Assembly (NCBI GenBank): GCA_902497065.1
Contig: CABVDH010000007.1
Coordinates: 25,376 to 89,375 of the forward strand
Direction: 5' to 3'
Length of the DNA: 64,000 nt
DNA from: an uncultured Collinsella sp.
GTDB taxonomy: Bacteria; Actinomycetota; Coriobacteriia; Coriobacteriales; Coriobacteriaceae
Positions 53,001-61,478 of the stretch are shown in pieces; position 1 is the stretch's first letter, and each line of letters starts with the position of its first letter. The translations under genes and the position numbers were made by a program. The notes below the pieces were generated by a model. It worked only from the letters and a program-made list of their open reading frames with translations. It searched no databases and was not told where the DNA came from.

Positions 53001-53569
53001 GCGCCGATTACATCGAGGAGCAGCTGGCCGATCTGGAGAGCGCGCGCAAGGCGCTCACCAAGATCACCGTGGCGATCGACCGCAAGATGCGTAAGGCCTT
53101 CCTAGTGACGTTTGAGAAGGTCGATGCGAACTTCCGCGAGATCTTTGCCATGCTCTTCCCGGGCGGTCAGGCTCACCTTGAGATGACCGACCCCGAGCAT
53201 CCGGCCGAGACGGGCATTGAGGTCGTGGCGCAGCCGCGCGGCAAGCGTATCACCAAGATGATGCTCATGTCGGGTGGCGAGAAGAGCCTGACGGCGCTCG
53301 CCCTGCTCTTTGCCGTATACCGTACTCGCACGGTGCCGTTCTATGTGCTGGACGAGGTCGAGGCGGCGCTCGACGACGCCAATCTGTCCAAGCTCATCGG
53401 CGCCCTCGATGTGCTGCGTTCCGATACGCAGCTCTTGGTAATCTCGCATCAGCGCCGTACTATGGAGGATGCTGACGTTCTCTACGGCGTCTCGATGCAA
53501 GCCGACGGCGTCAGTCGCGTCGTCTCGCAAAAACTCGATCGTGAAACCGGAAAGGTCGTGAATGCATAA
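50033..53569 (+). CDS. smc: chromosome segregation protein SMC
   Basis: 1178 aa. Walker A is in VIVGPNGSGKSNISDSILW near the N-terminus. Two long coiled coils flank a hinge at about 515-650 (VGALGDDVSGRLGDVLEAP to GVTYVTPDGARVSCGGLV). The C-terminal head has the ABC signature LMSGGEKSLTALALLFAVY and Walker B VPFYVLDEVEAALDD. It condenses and segregates the chromosome with ScpA/ScpB, which are not in the window. GTG start; the last base of its stop codon is the first of the ftsY ATG. Confidence 0.95.
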   Translation: MYLKSLTLKGFKSFADRAHMTFEPGLTVIVGPNGSGKSNISDSILWVLGEQSAKQLRGQAMEDVIFSGSSARKPVGVAEVTLVLDNSDHMLPVDFDEVAITRRMYRSGESEYLINSSPCRLMDIQDILHDSGLGKDTHSIISQGKLDAILQSRPEERRALIEEAAGISKHKRRKERALNKIKSMDEHLTRARDINKEIARQLRPLERQVDRARKYKELSSRANELTQMLAVDELRSLQSQWNDLESRSKEGAAELELAQYRLGEKERELEKLQVMLEEKGLFVGDLGEQRRHMQDVVGRINSDMRLLEEKGHNMVSRLSDMRGQISSSEHQRRRVVEELEDARAQLEEVTGAHMQAQEDVDAAGPAAAELHERRVALDNQISQLTREQRDVQRVADNAALELAKVKDSLSNAEVEDNMYASRLEQIDEQLEEVTASLDSRRNRAEELESALEAARQAQSDAREATETARAALKDLRAREGEARNKLSEVRSELVSQKKLDARMADSSPLVSRLVGALGDDVSGRLGDVLEAPRELEGLVEQLLAGDIDALLFDNAAALERAGRAALDQKKASGEALLVARSVSGSAAAEGAAGTRLVDRLSVRAGYGPVVEALLGGYYVVDDLPCALSAPVVDGVTYVTPDGARVSCGGLVRVGLDAGEASGALERKRRIRELEGLEPDLAAVFEHVSDQVVEANAAVEEARAAEGDAAGEIARLEGERRSLLSEIGRLEQSANNAEVERVRISKRREQAAEAVRAARPRVDDLTRSRDEARAQASDLGLQIAEANDELDRVRRDDSEAASKLADAKVRLAQTSERLRSLRGRVPDLEHRLEGIDRRIRGTRQASRSLELLRLRVDPMHERYSALLERASDWAARLRDQASLEEADSASLKKTIEDAKTEVARAKERVDAAATTQNEFRVARGKLEVQVEAAIKAITADGTTVLEEALMLPAPTDRDAAERELNQLVRQINNLGPVNQVAMEEYEQLKRRADYIEEQLADLESARKALTKITVAIDRKMRKAFLVTFEKVDANFREIFAMLFPGGQAHLEMTDPEHPAETGIEVVAQPRGKRITKMMLMSGGEKSLTALALLFAVYRTRTVPFYVLDEVEAALDDANLSKLIGALDVLRSDTQLLVISHQRRTMEDADVLYGVSMQADGVSRVVSQKLDRETGKVVNA

Positions 53570-54486
53570 TGGGATTCTTTGACGCACTCTCGCGCGGACT
53601 TGAGCGCAGCCGCGAGGCCCTTAACGAGGTCTTCTACTTTGGCGGTGAGGTCGATGAGGATTTTTGGGAGGACCTTGAGGACACCCTCGTTATGGGTGAC
53701 ATGGGTGCCGAGGTCGCCATTCAAGTCTCCGATGACCTGCGTGATGCCGCTGCCAAGAAGAACCTCAAGACCGCCCCGCAGCTTCGCCGCGCCCTGGCCG
53801 AGCAGCTCGAGGGCCATTTTGTGCCTGTTGAGCGCGACCCGTTTTCCGATACGCCGAGCTGCGTGCTGTTTGTCGGCATCAACGGTGCCGGCAAGACCAC
53901 CACGGTCGGCAAGATTGCGAGCGCCATGGCCGCCCGCGGCAAGAACGTGGTTATCGGTTCGGCCGACACCTTCCGCGCCGCCGCCATCGAGCAGCTCGAT
54001 GTGTGGGGACAGCGTGCCGGCGTACCGGTTATCAAGCGTGACCGCGGCTCCGATCCGGCGAGCGTGTGCTACGACGTGCTCGACGAGGCTGATAAGCGCG
54101 GCAGCGACCTGGTGCTCATTGATACCGCCGGTCGTCTGCACACGAGCCCCGAGCTCATGCGCGAGCTCGCCAAGGTGGTCAATGTGACTCGTAAGCGCGC
54201 CGCCAATATGGCCGCCGGTCCCATGCCGGTCTCGGTCGTGCTTGTGATCGATGCCGCCACTGGTCAGAACGGTCTGAACCAGGCGCTCGAGTTTAACGAG
54301 GCGCTGGGCCTGGACGGTATTATCATGACTAAGCTCGACGGCACGGCTAAGGGCGGTATCGCCATGGCCGTGGCCGAGAAGCTCAAGCTCCCGATCCTGC
54401 GCATCGGCGTGGGCGAGCAGGTCGATGACCTGCAGGAGTTTAACGCCAAAGATTTCTGCCGCGCCCTGGTGGGCGAGTCCAACTAA
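53569..54486 (+). CDS. ftsY: signal recognition particle receptor FtsY
   Basis: 305 aa, lacking the long acidic A domain, as in many Gram-positives. N domain (about 1-90) and G domain: GINGAGKTTTVGKIASAM (G1), DTFRAAAIEQL, DTAGRLH (G3), TKLDGTAKGG (G4), and GVGEQVDDLQEF at the closing loop. It receives ribosome-SRP complexes at the membrane. Starts at the smc stop and is followed by ffh, so both GTPases of the pathway are in one transcript. Confidence 0.94.
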   Translation: MGFFDALSRGLERSREALNEVFYFGGEVDEDFWEDLEDTLVMGDMGAEVAIQVSDDLRDAAAKKNLKTAPQLRRALAEQLEGHFVPVERDPFSDTPSCVLFVGINGAGKTTTVGKIASAMAARGKNVVIGSADTFRAAAIEQLDVWGQRAGVPVIKRDRGSDPASVCYDVLDEADKRGSDLVLIDTAGRLHTSPELMRELAKVVNVTRKRAANMAAGPMPVSVVLVIDAATGQNGLNQALEFNEALGLDGIIMTKLDGTAKGGIAMAVAEKLKLPILRIGVGEQVDDLQEFNAKDFCRALVGESN

Positions 54487-54496
54487 GGAGTGACTA

Positions 54497-55972
54497 GTGT
54501 TTGATTCCCTGAGCGATCGCCTCAACGACACATTTGACCGCCTGCGCGGCAAGGGTAAGCTGACCGAGGCCGATATTACTTCGGCCATGCGCGATATTCG
54601 CATGGCCCTGCTCGAGGCCGACGTTAACTTTAAGGTCGTCAAGGAGTTCGTCGCCAAGACCAAGGAGCGCTGCATGACCGCCGAGGTCATGGAGTCGCTG
54701 TCGCCGGCGCAAAACGTCGTCAAGATCGTGCTCGACGAGCTCACCGAGATGCTCGGCTCAACCGAGAGCAAACTCGTCTTTAGCAACCGCATTCCCAATG
54801 TCATCATGCTCGTGGGCTTGCAGGGCTCCGGTAAGACCACGGCGGCCGTAAAGCTGGCCTACCTGCTCAAGAAGCAGGGCCGCTCGCCGCTGCTCGCCGC
54901 GTGCGACGTCTACCGTCCCGCCGCTGCCGACCAGCTGGCCACGCTCGGTGGCGAGATCGGCGTGCCGGTCTTCCGCGGTGACGGAGCGCACCCGGTCGAT
55001 ATTGCCAAGGGCGCCATCCAAGAGGCCGTCGACCACCTGCGTGACGTGGTCATCGTCGATACCGCCGGTCGTCTTCAGATCGACGAGCAGATGATGCAGG
55101 AGGCCGTCGACATCAAGAAGGCCGTCAAGCCCGACCAGGTGCTGATGGTCGTCGACGCCATGACCGGCCAGGACATCGTCAACGTCGTCTCGACCTTCGC
55201 CGATCGCACCGACTTTGACGGTGTGATCATCTCCAAGCTCGACGGCGATGCCCGTGGCGGCGGCGCACTTTCGGTGCGTCAGGTGACCGGTAAGCCCATC
55301 AAGTTTGTGAGCATGGGCGAGAAACCCGATTCGCTTGAGCCGTTCTATCCCGATCGCATGGCCAAGCGCATTCTGGGCATGGGCGATGTTGTCGGCATTA
55401 TCGAGAAGGCCCAGGAGGCAGCCGATGCAGAGCAGCTTGAGGCTGCCGAGCGTATGCTGCGCGAGGGCTTTACCATGAACGACATGCTCGACCAGATGAA
55501 GGCTGTCAAGAAGATGGGCGGCATGAAGGGCATCCTGGGTATGCTCCCCGGCGGCCAGCGCGCGCTCAACCAGATGGGCGGCAATTTGGACGAGGGCATC
55601 TTCGACAAGAACGAGGCCATCATCATGTCGATGACCAAGGAGGAGCGCCTGCGTCCCTCCATCATCAACGGCCAGCGCCGCGCCCGTATCGCCAAGGGCG
55701 CCGGCGTGACTCCCACCGAGGTCAATAGCCTTATGAAGCAGTGGGGCGAGATGAACAAGATGATGGGCCGCATGCGCTCGATGGCCAATCAGGCACAGGC
55801 CGGTGGCAAGAAGGGCAAGAAGGGTAAGAAGGGCAAAAAGATGCGCATGCCCAATATTCCCGGTCTGGATGCCATGGGCCTGGGTGGCATGGGCGGCCTG
55901 GGAATGGGCGGCCCCAAGTCCGATATGGACCTGCTGCGCCAGATGGAAGCGCAGATGCGCAATAAGAAGTAA
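54497..55972 (+). CDS. ffh: signal recognition particle protein Ffh
   Basis: 491 aa from GTG 54497. The N domain is followed by the G domain (GLQGSGKTTAAVKLAYLL, DTAGRLQIDEQMM, SKLDGDARGGGALS, GMGEKPDSLEPF), and then the Met-rich M domain that binds 4.5S RNA and signal sequences (MKAVKKMGGMKGILGMLPGG, SIINGQRRARIAKGAG). The C-terminus has an extended Lys-rich and Gly/Met-rich tail (KKGKKGKKGKKMRMPN). The gene encoding 4.5S RNA is not visible here. A strong hairpin follows. Confidence 0.94.
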   Translation: MFDSLSDRLNDTFDRLRGKGKLTEADITSAMRDIRMALLEADVNFKVVKEFVAKTKERCMTAEVMESLSPAQNVVKIVLDELTEMLGSTESKLVFSNRIPNVIMLVGLQGSGKTTAAVKLAYLLKKQGRSPLLAACDVYRPAAADQLATLGGEIGVPVFRGDGAHPVDIAKGAIQEAVDHLRDVVIVDTAGRLQIDEQMMQEAVDIKKAVKPDQVLMVVDAMTGQDIVNVVSTFADRTDFDGVIISKLDGDARGGGALSVRQVTGKPIKFVSMGEKPDSLEPFYPDRMAKRILGMGDVVGIIEKAQEAADAEQLEAAERMLREGFTMNDMLDQMKAVKKMGGMKGILGMLPGGQRALNQMGGNLDEGIFDKNEAIIMSMTKEERLRPSIINGQRRARIAKGAGVTPTEVNSLMKQWGEMNKMMGRMRSMANQAQAGGKKGKKGKKGKKMRMPNIPGLDAMGLGGMGGLGMGGPKSDMDLLRQMEAQMRNKK

Positions 55973-55995
55973 CGGCTTAATTGAGTCTACTATGG

Positions 55996-56031
55996 CGAAG
56001 GCCGCCTGGATGGTGTTCCAGGCGGCCTTCG
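55996..56031. terminator. 15-bp perfect hairpin between convergent ffh and DUF134-NifX genes
   Basis: CGAAGGCCGCCTGGA (55996-56010) and its complement (56017-56031) enclose a six-base loop. It lacks a clear T-tract but lies in the right place to stop both convergent transcripts. Confidence 0.75.
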
Positions 56032-56088
56032 TCGTTGTTGCGTTATTTGTTGAGTGAGCAGGCGCGTGATGGCATCGATTGCCTGTCG

Positions 56089-56853
56089 CTAGTGGCAGGC
56101 GCAACCTTCGTGGCCCTCGTGCTCGTGATGGCCGTTGCAGCCACAGGACTCGCCATGCTCATGGGAATGCTCGTGGTCGTGACCGTGGCAGCCGCAGGTG
56201 GCCTCGCCGTTCTGTGCGAGCGTGCCAGCGATAAGGGCCTCGACGCACGCATCGCAGCTGCCTTGAGCTCCCGCATAGACGGTGATACCGGCTTGGGCAA
56301 GCGCGTTGATAGCGCCACCGCCGATGCCGCCGCAGATGAGTGTGTCCACGCCGCCATTGGCGAGCAGACCCGCCAGCGCGCCGTGACCGGTGCCGCCGGT
56401 GCCCACGACCTGCTCGTTGAGCACCTTGCCGTCCTGGATGTCATAGATCTTGAACTGTTCGCTGCGGCCAAAGTGCATAAAGATGTTGCCGTTGTCATAC
56501 GTGGTTGCCACCCTCATGGTGTCGACCTCCTTTGCTGGCCATGCGGCCGTCGTCGTGGCGATGGGGGAGTACGCGATATTGCCACCTTCGATGATAAGTG
56601 CTCGCCCGTTGACCAGCGCGTTTGCCACCTTTCGATGCGCGCGACTGCTAATGGCCGCCACCGTGGCTCGTGCGACGCCCATGTGCAGGGCGACGGCCTC
56701 CTGATTGAGGCCTTCCAGGTCGCACAGGCGCAGGACCTCGAGTTCGTCGACCGTCATGTCGATGGCATCGCCGCTCGCCAGGCCATCGGGGGTAAAACCG
56801 CGATATTCGGGGATGATCCCGACGCGGCGTAATTTTTCGCGTCTTCCTGCCAT
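56089..56853 (-). CDS. DUF134 HTH - NifX/dinitrogenase cofactor-binding fusion protein with metal-binding tail
   Basis: 254 aa from ATG 56853 (GGAGAG site). Residues 1-about 95 form a DUF134 helix-turn-helix (RVGIIPEYRGFTPDG, DELEVLRLCDLEGLNQEAVA, GVARATVAAISSRAHRK). About 110-215 is a NifX/NifB C-terminal-like Fe-Mo-cofactor-binding fold (MRVATTYDNGNIFMHFGRSE, then GALAGLLANGGVDTLICGG). The tail of about 35 residues is His/Cys-rich (HGHDHEHSHEHGESCGC). DUF134 and NifX-like genes are often adjacent; here they are one protein. It is probably a metal- or Fe-S-responsive regulator. Two TGACATATGTCA-type palindromes lie just upstream and are likely its own operators. Confidence 0.85.
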   Translation of the reverse strand: MAGRREKLRRVGIIPEYRGFTPDGLASGDAIDMTVDELEVLRLCDLEGLNQEAVALHMGVARATVAAISSRAHRKVANALVNGRALIIEGGNIAYSPIATTTAAWPAKEVDTMRVATTYDNGNIFMHFGRSEQFKIYDIQDGKVLNEQVVGTGGTGHGALAGLLANGGVDTLICGGIGGGAINALAQAGITVYAGAQGSCDACVEALIAGTLAQNGEATCGCHGHDHEHSHEHGESCGCNGHHEHEGHEGCACH

Positions 56854-56867
56854 GCACTCTCCAAATC

Positions 56868-56879
56868 TGACATATGTCA
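56868..56879. promoter_or_regulatory. palindromic operator candidate A
   Basis: TGACATATGTCA is a perfect 12-bp palindrome, 15 bases before the start of the DUF134-NifX gene on the opposite strand. Confidence 0.6.
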
Positions 56880-56920
56880 ACAATAGAATAACGAACGTGC
56901 GGATTTGCGCAAGGAATTTC

Positions 56921-56932
56921 TGTCATATGTCA
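56921..56932. promoter_or_regulatory. palindromic operator candidate B
   Basis: TGTCATATGTCA differs from site A by one base and sits in a longer near-palindrome (TTTCTG...CAGAAA, 56917-56936). The centre-to-centre spacing to site A is 53 bp, about five helical turns. Confidence 0.6.
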
Positions 56933-57019
56933 GAAAATGAGGGCTTATGTTTGGGCTGTGGGGCCGCGTGCGCCTGGGCTACAATGAATCTCGCTTGTAG
57001 GCGACTGATAGGAGGGTCA

Positions 57020-57868
57020 ATGAGCAAGGCTGATCAACAGTTTGTAACCATGTGCCGAGATATCTTGGACCATGGCACCACCACCGAGGGCCAAAAGGTC
57101 CGCCCGGTGTGGGAGGACGGCACCCCTGCCTATACTATTAAAAACTTTGGCGTTACGGCACGCTACGACCTGCGCGAGGAGTTTCCGGCGCTTACCCTGC
57201 GTCGTACGGCCCTCAAATCTGCCATGGATGAGATCCTGTGGATCTATCAGAAGAAGTCCAATAACGTGCATGACCTCAACAGCCATATTTGGGATGAGTG
57301 GGCCGACGAGTCCGGCTCTATCGGCAAGGCCTACGGCTACCAGATTGGCCAGAAGAGCCATTATGCCGAGGGCGACTTCGATCAGATGGACCGCGTGCTG
57401 TACGACCTTAAGCACACGCCGTACAGCCGCCGCATTATGACGAACACCTATGTGTTTAGCGACCTGTCCGAGATGCACCTGTATCCGTGCGCCTACAGCG
57501 TGACCTATAACGTCACGCAGCGTCCGCAGGATGACAAGCCGACGCTCAACATGATTCTCAACCAGCGCAGCCAGGACATTTTGGCCGCGAACAACTGGAA
57601 TGTGTGCCAGTACGCCATTTTGCTGATGATGGTTGCGCAGTCGGTCGATATGATTCCCGGCGAACTGCTGCATGTGATCGCCGATGCCCACATTTACGAC
57701 CGTCATGTCGATATCGTCCGCGAGCTTATCGAGCGTCCGCAGTTTGCCGCGCCCAAGGTAACGCTTAACCCCGATGTGCATGATTTCTACGCGTTTACGA
57801 CCGACGACCTGATCGTCGAGGGCTATGAGCACGGTCCGCAGGTAAAGAACATCCCCATTGCGGTGTAG
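57020..57868 (+). CDS. thyA: thymidylate synthase
   Basis: 282 aa from ATG 57020 (GGAGGG site); the frame upstream is open but non-coding. The catalytic Cys lies in HLYPCAYSVTYNV. Other conserved parts are YDLREEFPALTLRRTALKS, SHIWDEWADE, ILNQRSQDILAANNWN and HVIADAHIYDRHVDI. It methylates dUMP with methylene-tetrahydrofolate, producing dihydrofolate that the product of the next gene recycles. ThyA/FolA pairing is common. Confidence 0.95.
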   Translation: MSKADQQFVTMCRDILDHGTTTEGQKVRPVWEDGTPAYTIKNFGVTARYDLREEFPALTLRRTALKSAMDEILWIYQKKSNNVHDLNSHIWDEWADESGSIGKAYGYQIGQKSHYAEGDFDQMDRVLYDLKHTPYSRRIMTNTYVFSDLSEMHLYPCAYSVTYNVTQRPQDDKPTLNMILNQRSQDILAANNWNVCQYAILLMMVAQSVDMIPGELLHVIADAHIYDRHVDIVRELIERPQFAAPKVTLNPDVHDFYAFTTDDLIVEGYEHGPQVKNIPIAV

Positions 57869-58396
57869 GTGACGCGCATGACGTGTAAGCTTTCTGCCAT
57901 TGTCGCCGTGTGCGATGACTGGGGTATTGGGTGCGAGGGCGACATGGTGGTGTCCAACCGTGCCGACATGCGTCATTTTGTGGCGTGCACCAAAGGTTGC
58001 CCGGTCATCATGGGGCGCAAGACGCTGTTGAGTTTTCCCGGCGGACGACCGCTCAAGAATCGCCGCAATATCGTGCTCACCCGCGACGAGAGCTTTGCTG
58101 CCGAGGGCGTCGACGTGGTGCATAGCATCGACGAAGCGCTCGCCGCGGTAGCCGATGAACCCGTTGCGTGGGTGATTGGCGGCGGCGAGGTATATCGACA
58201 GTTTTTGCCGTATTGCGTGGAGGCCGAGGTTACGCATAACCATTGCGCGCATGACGTGGATACGTACTTTCCCGATCTGGATGCCGATCCCGCGTGGGAG
58301 ATTGCGTGGCGAGGCGGTGTTGCCACGATTGCCTCGGGCGAGGGCGACGAGGGTGTCGATTATGAGTTCGTGACGTATCGTCGCGTTGATGCTTAA
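57869..58396 (+). CDS. folA: dihydrofolate reductase
   Basis: 175 aa from GTG 57869, directly after thyA; an internal ATG nine bases downstream is an alternative. Motifs: LSAIVAVCDDWGIGCEGDMV (N-terminal strand and Met20-type loop), CPVIMGRKTLLSFPGGRPL, NIVLTRDESF, and WVIGGGEVYRQFLPYC. It regenerates tetrahydrofolate consumed by ThyA. Confidence 0.94.
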   Translation: MTRMTCKLSAIVAVCDDWGIGCEGDMVVSNRADMRHFVACTKGCPVIMGRKTLLSFPGGRPLKNRRNIVLTRDESFAAEGVDVVHSIDEALAAVADEPVAWVIGGGEVYRQFLPYCVEAEVTHNHCAHDVDTYFPDLDADPAWEIAWRGGVATIASGEGDEGVDYEFVTYRRVDA

Positions 58397-58503
58397 ATCT
58401 CCTTTTTGCCCACGGTATTATCGGGTTGGAATGAGTGAGGGGCGGCGCCTGGCGTCGCCTCGTTTGATATAGGTGCTGTAAAGAAAGGTGCGGGCTGGCT
58501 GCT

Positions 58504-59418
58504 ATGACTGATGCCGTTGAGGTTCTGCGAATTGATTCGCTCGAGGACGAGCGGCTTGATGCCTATGTTCGACTGACCGAGCGCGAGCTGCGCTGCGTGT
58601 TGGAGCCGCAAAAGGGCATCTTTATCGCCGAGAGCGCCAAGGTCATCGAGCGCGCGGTGCGTGCCGGATATCAGCCGGTGAGCTTTCTTTTGGGCGAACG
58701 CTGGCTCGACCAGATGATGCCGCTGTTTGAGCGCCTAGTCGTGCGCGAGGGCGCGGGTCCTGTTCCTGTGTTCGTCGCCTCCATGGAGCTCATGGAGCAG
58801 TTGACGGGCTTTAACGTGACGCGCGGCGCGCTGGCGGCGTTCCGTCGCCCGCGTCAGATTCCGGTTGATGAGTTCTTGGGCGGCGTCGTCGAGGCGGCGG
58901 GGGATCGTCCGGTGCGCGTGTGCGTGCTTGAGGGTATTGTTGATCACACCAATGTTGGCGCGATTTTCCGCTCGGCTGCCGCATTGAACGTTGACGGTAT
59001 TTTGGTCAGCCCGACGTGCTGCGACCCGCTGTACCGTCGCTCGGCCCGCGTGAGCATGGGCACCGTGTTTCAGGTGCCGTGGACGCGCATTGGCAGCGAG
59101 GCTCGTGTGTGGCCGCATGATGGTCTGAGCGCGTTGCACGATGCCGGTTTTTCGTGTGCCGCTATGGCGTTGACGGATGATTCCGTATCGCTGGACGATC
59201 CCGAGCTGCAGGAGATTGACCGCTTGGCAATCTTTATGGGTACCGAGGGTGCCGGCTTGGGCGCCAAGACCATTGCCGGCTGTGACCACGCGGTGCGCAT
59301 TCCGATGGCGCACGGGGTCGATTCGCTTAACGTGGCCGCGGCGAGCGCCGTCGCCTTTTGGCAGCTGTGCCCGCACGTGAGCAATGAGTATCACTACCAG
59401 CCGGGTTTGTATCACTAG
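58504..59418 (+). CDS. TrmH/SpoU family RNA 2'-O-ribose methyltransferase
   Basis: 304 aa. The N-terminal substrate-binding domain (about 1-110) is followed by the SPOUT knot: GIVDHTNVGAIFRSAAALNVDGILV (motif 1), FMGTEGAGLGAKTIAGCDHAV (motif 2) and IPMAHGVDSLNVAAASAVAFW (motif 3). It methylates a ribose in 23S rRNA or tRNA with SAM; the site cannot be read from sequence. Single gene by spacing. Confidence 0.9.
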   Translation: MTDAVEVLRIDSLEDERLDAYVRLTERELRCVLEPQKGIFIAESAKVIERAVRAGYQPVSFLLGERWLDQMMPLFERLVVREGAGPVPVFVASMELMEQLTGFNVTRGALAAFRRPRQIPVDEFLGGVVEAAGDRPVRVCVLEGIVDHTNVGAIFRSAAALNVDGILVSPTCCDPLYRRSARVSMGTVFQVPWTRIGSEARVWPHDGLSALHDAGFSCAAMALTDDSVSLDDPELQEIDRLAIFMGTEGAGLGAKTIAGCDHAVRIPMAHGVDSLNVAAASAVAFWQLCPHVSNEYHYQPGLYH

Positions 59419-59543
59419 GCAGTTATTCCGCACTGTGCTCTAATTCGGGGTGTTTCGGTCGCCGCCAGTCGGTGCTAAGCTGGATTTGGCTTTGGTTTTA
59501 AATTGCTGTTTTGCTGTTTGACGTATGCGTGTGGGGAGGGCGT

Positions 59544-60893
59544 GTGGCTAAGAAATCTACGGCGATCGATGTAACGCAAGGTGTCATTTGGCAGCAATTG
59601 CTGTCGCTGTGCGTTCCCATCTTTTTTAGTTCGTTTTTTCAGCAGGCCTACACGCTTATCGGTACGTATATCGTTGGCCAGTTTGGCGGCAAGCTCGCGC
59701 TGGGCGGCATTCAGGCCACGATGGTACTCACCGAGCTCTGCATTGGCTTTTGCGTTGGCGTTGGCGCCGGCTGCGCGGTCATTACCGGTCAGTATTTTGG
59801 CCAGCACGATGATGAGCGACTGAGTCGTTCGGTCCATACAGCCATGACGCTCGCACTGGTGGGCGGTATCGTTTTCTCGATTCTTGGCATAGTGTTCGTT
59901 GAGCCCATGCTGGTGCTTATGAACACGCCGCATGAACTATTGGCCGAGGGCGTGGCCTATGCTCGCTGTTATTTTGCCGCGATGGTTGCCGCACTGCTGC
60001 TTAATATGGGAACCGCACTGCTGCGTGCCGTGGGCGACACGCGCGGGCCCGCCGTGATCATTGCCTCTGGCTGCCTGGTTAACGTGGTGCTGGATATCAT
60101 CTTTGTCGCTGTGTTGCATATGGAGGCGCTGGGCTGCGGCATCGCAGTGGCTCTGACCATTTGCTCCAATGCAACGATGATCGTGTTGCGCATGATGCGC
60201 GCTCCGGGTGCATGGCGTCTTTCGCTGTCTAAGCTCGGCATCGATCGCGGTATTTGCAAGAGTATGATCTCGTGTGGTCTGCCACTCGGTTTTCAATCGG
60301 CTGCCTATTCGATCTCGAACGTTCTGATACAGGTGTCGGTTAATTCGTTTGGCGCCGATGTCACGACTGCTTGGGGTCTATCTGGGCGCTTGGATGGCAT
60401 TATCTGGATGGTGACCGAGGCGCTCGGCGTATCGATCACTACGTTCTCGGCGCAGAACTTTGGCGCGCGCAATTACGAGCGCATGCGCAAGGGATATCAC
60501 ACGTCGCTCGTGCTTTCGTTTATGCTCATTGGTGGCCTGTCTGCCGTGCTCCTGGTGTTTTCGGGTCCGCTGTCGCGTTTGTTTGTCGACGATGCTTCGA
60601 TTTCGGCGTACACCACGACCATCATCCATTTCATTGCGCCGTTCTATGCGATTTTCTCGATTATCGAGAACGCGTCGGGTTCCATTCGCGGCGCCGGCGT
60701 GAGTCTGCAGCCTATGATGCTCACCATCTTTGGCACCGTTGTCTTGAGGGTGATCTGGGTGTTTGCGATTATGCCGTTCGATCCATCGCTTGAGCACCTG
60801 CTACTGGTCTACCCCGTAACCTGGCTCATCACGGCCACGCTGTTCACCATCTACCACCACAGCGGCAACTGGCTAGGCCGCGCCACCGCCTAG
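59544..60893 (+). CDS. MATE family efflux transporter
   Basis: 449 aa from GTG 59544 (GGGGAGGG site); the frame upstream is open but lacks a good start. Twelve hydrophobic segments in two homologous halves (LLSLCVPIFFSSFFQQAYTL starts the first, SMISCGLPLGFQSAAYSISN the second). These exporters remove drugs or metabolites using a Na+ or H+ gradient. Its TAG stop is part of a palindrome shared with the convergent cobO gene. Confidence 0.9.
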   Translation: MAKKSTAIDVTQGVIWQQLLSLCVPIFFSSFFQQAYTLIGTYIVGQFGGKLALGGIQATMVLTELCIGFCVGVGAGCAVITGQYFGQHDDERLSRSVHTAMTLALVGGIVFSILGIVFVEPMLVLMNTPHELLAEGVAYARCYFAAMVAALLLNMGTALLRAVGDTRGPAVIIASGCLVNVVLDIIFVAVLHMEALGCGIAVALTICSNATMIVLRMMRAPGAWRLSLSKLGIDRGICKSMISCGLPLGFQSAAYSISNVLIQVSVNSFGADVTTAWGLSGRLDGIIWMVTEALGVSITTFSAQNFGARNYERMRKGYHTSLVLSFMLIGGLSAVLLVFSGPLSRLFVDDASISAYTTTIIHFIAPFYAIFSIIENASGSIRGAGVSLQPMMLTIFGTVVLRVIWVFAIMPFDPSLEHLLLVYPVTWLITATLFTIYHHSGNWLGRATA

Positions 60894-60919
60894 CCATTCG
60901 GGACGTCCCCAATGGCTAG
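60890..60919. terminator. palindrome containing both stop codons of convergent matE and cobO
   Basis: CTAGCCATT (60890-60898) pairs with AATGGCTAG (60911-60919); the centre GGGACGTCCC is itself a palindrome. The matE TAG (60891-60893) and the cobO TAG (60918-60916, minus) are symmetric within it. Its core resembles the REP-like element at 40.57 kb. Confidence 0.65.
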
Positions 60920-61401
60920 TATTCGATGCCTTGGCGGGCTAGGAGCCCTTCGTCGAAGTAGTGTTTGATGGGGCGCATTTCGGTGACAAGGTCGGCGAGG
61001 TTCGCGAGTGGCAGCAAGCCCCGGCCGGTGAGCACGAGCTCCGTAGTGGCGGGCTTTATCGCGATCAGCGCTTCGACATCCTCGCGCGTCACAAAGCCGC
61101 GGCGCATGGCCTCGCCGAGTTCGTCCAAAATGAGCACGTCGACCTGCGAGATCTGTTCGCGTGCAAGTTCCATGATCTGCTCGGCGCAAGCCTCGGGTGT
61201 GTCGCGATCGGCCTGTATAATGCGCAGTCCCAGGCGCGGCGCGGCATCGTGTTCGGCGCAGTGCAGCTTCTTGGCAAACTGCAGCATGAGCACGTCGAGC
61301 CCATAACCCGTGGCGCGCATCGCCAGGCCCAGCGCAGCCGTGGTTTTGCCCTTGCCGTCGCCCGTGTAGATCTGAACCTTGCCGACTTCCAGTGATGCCA
61401 T
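60916..61401 (-). CDS. cobO: cob(I)yrinic acid a,c-diamide adenosyltransferase
   Basis: 161 aa. Walker A-type loop VQIYTGDGKGKTTAALGLAM is the CobA/BtuR/CobO signature. Further family blocks are VDVLILDELGEAMRRGFV and TELVLTGRGLLPLANLADLVTEM. It adds the adenosyl group to corrinoids, allowing use of scavenged or synthesised cobamides. No other cobalamin gene is in the window, so a salvage role is possible. Divergent from ftsH. Confidence 0.92.
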   Translation of the reverse strand: MASLEVGKVQIYTGDGKGKTTAALGLAMRATGYGLDVLMLQFAKKLHCAEHDAAPRLGLRIIQADRDTPEACAEQIMELAREQISQVDVLILDELGEAMRRGFVTREDVEALIAIKPATTELVLTGRGLLPLANLADLVTEMRPIKHYFDEGLLARQGIEY

Positions 61402-61478
61402 CTCTGTCCTTTCGTGCCCGGCGTCGGTTTATCGCCGTCCGGGTTGGGTATTCTAGATAGCATTATCAACCCCAGTAG

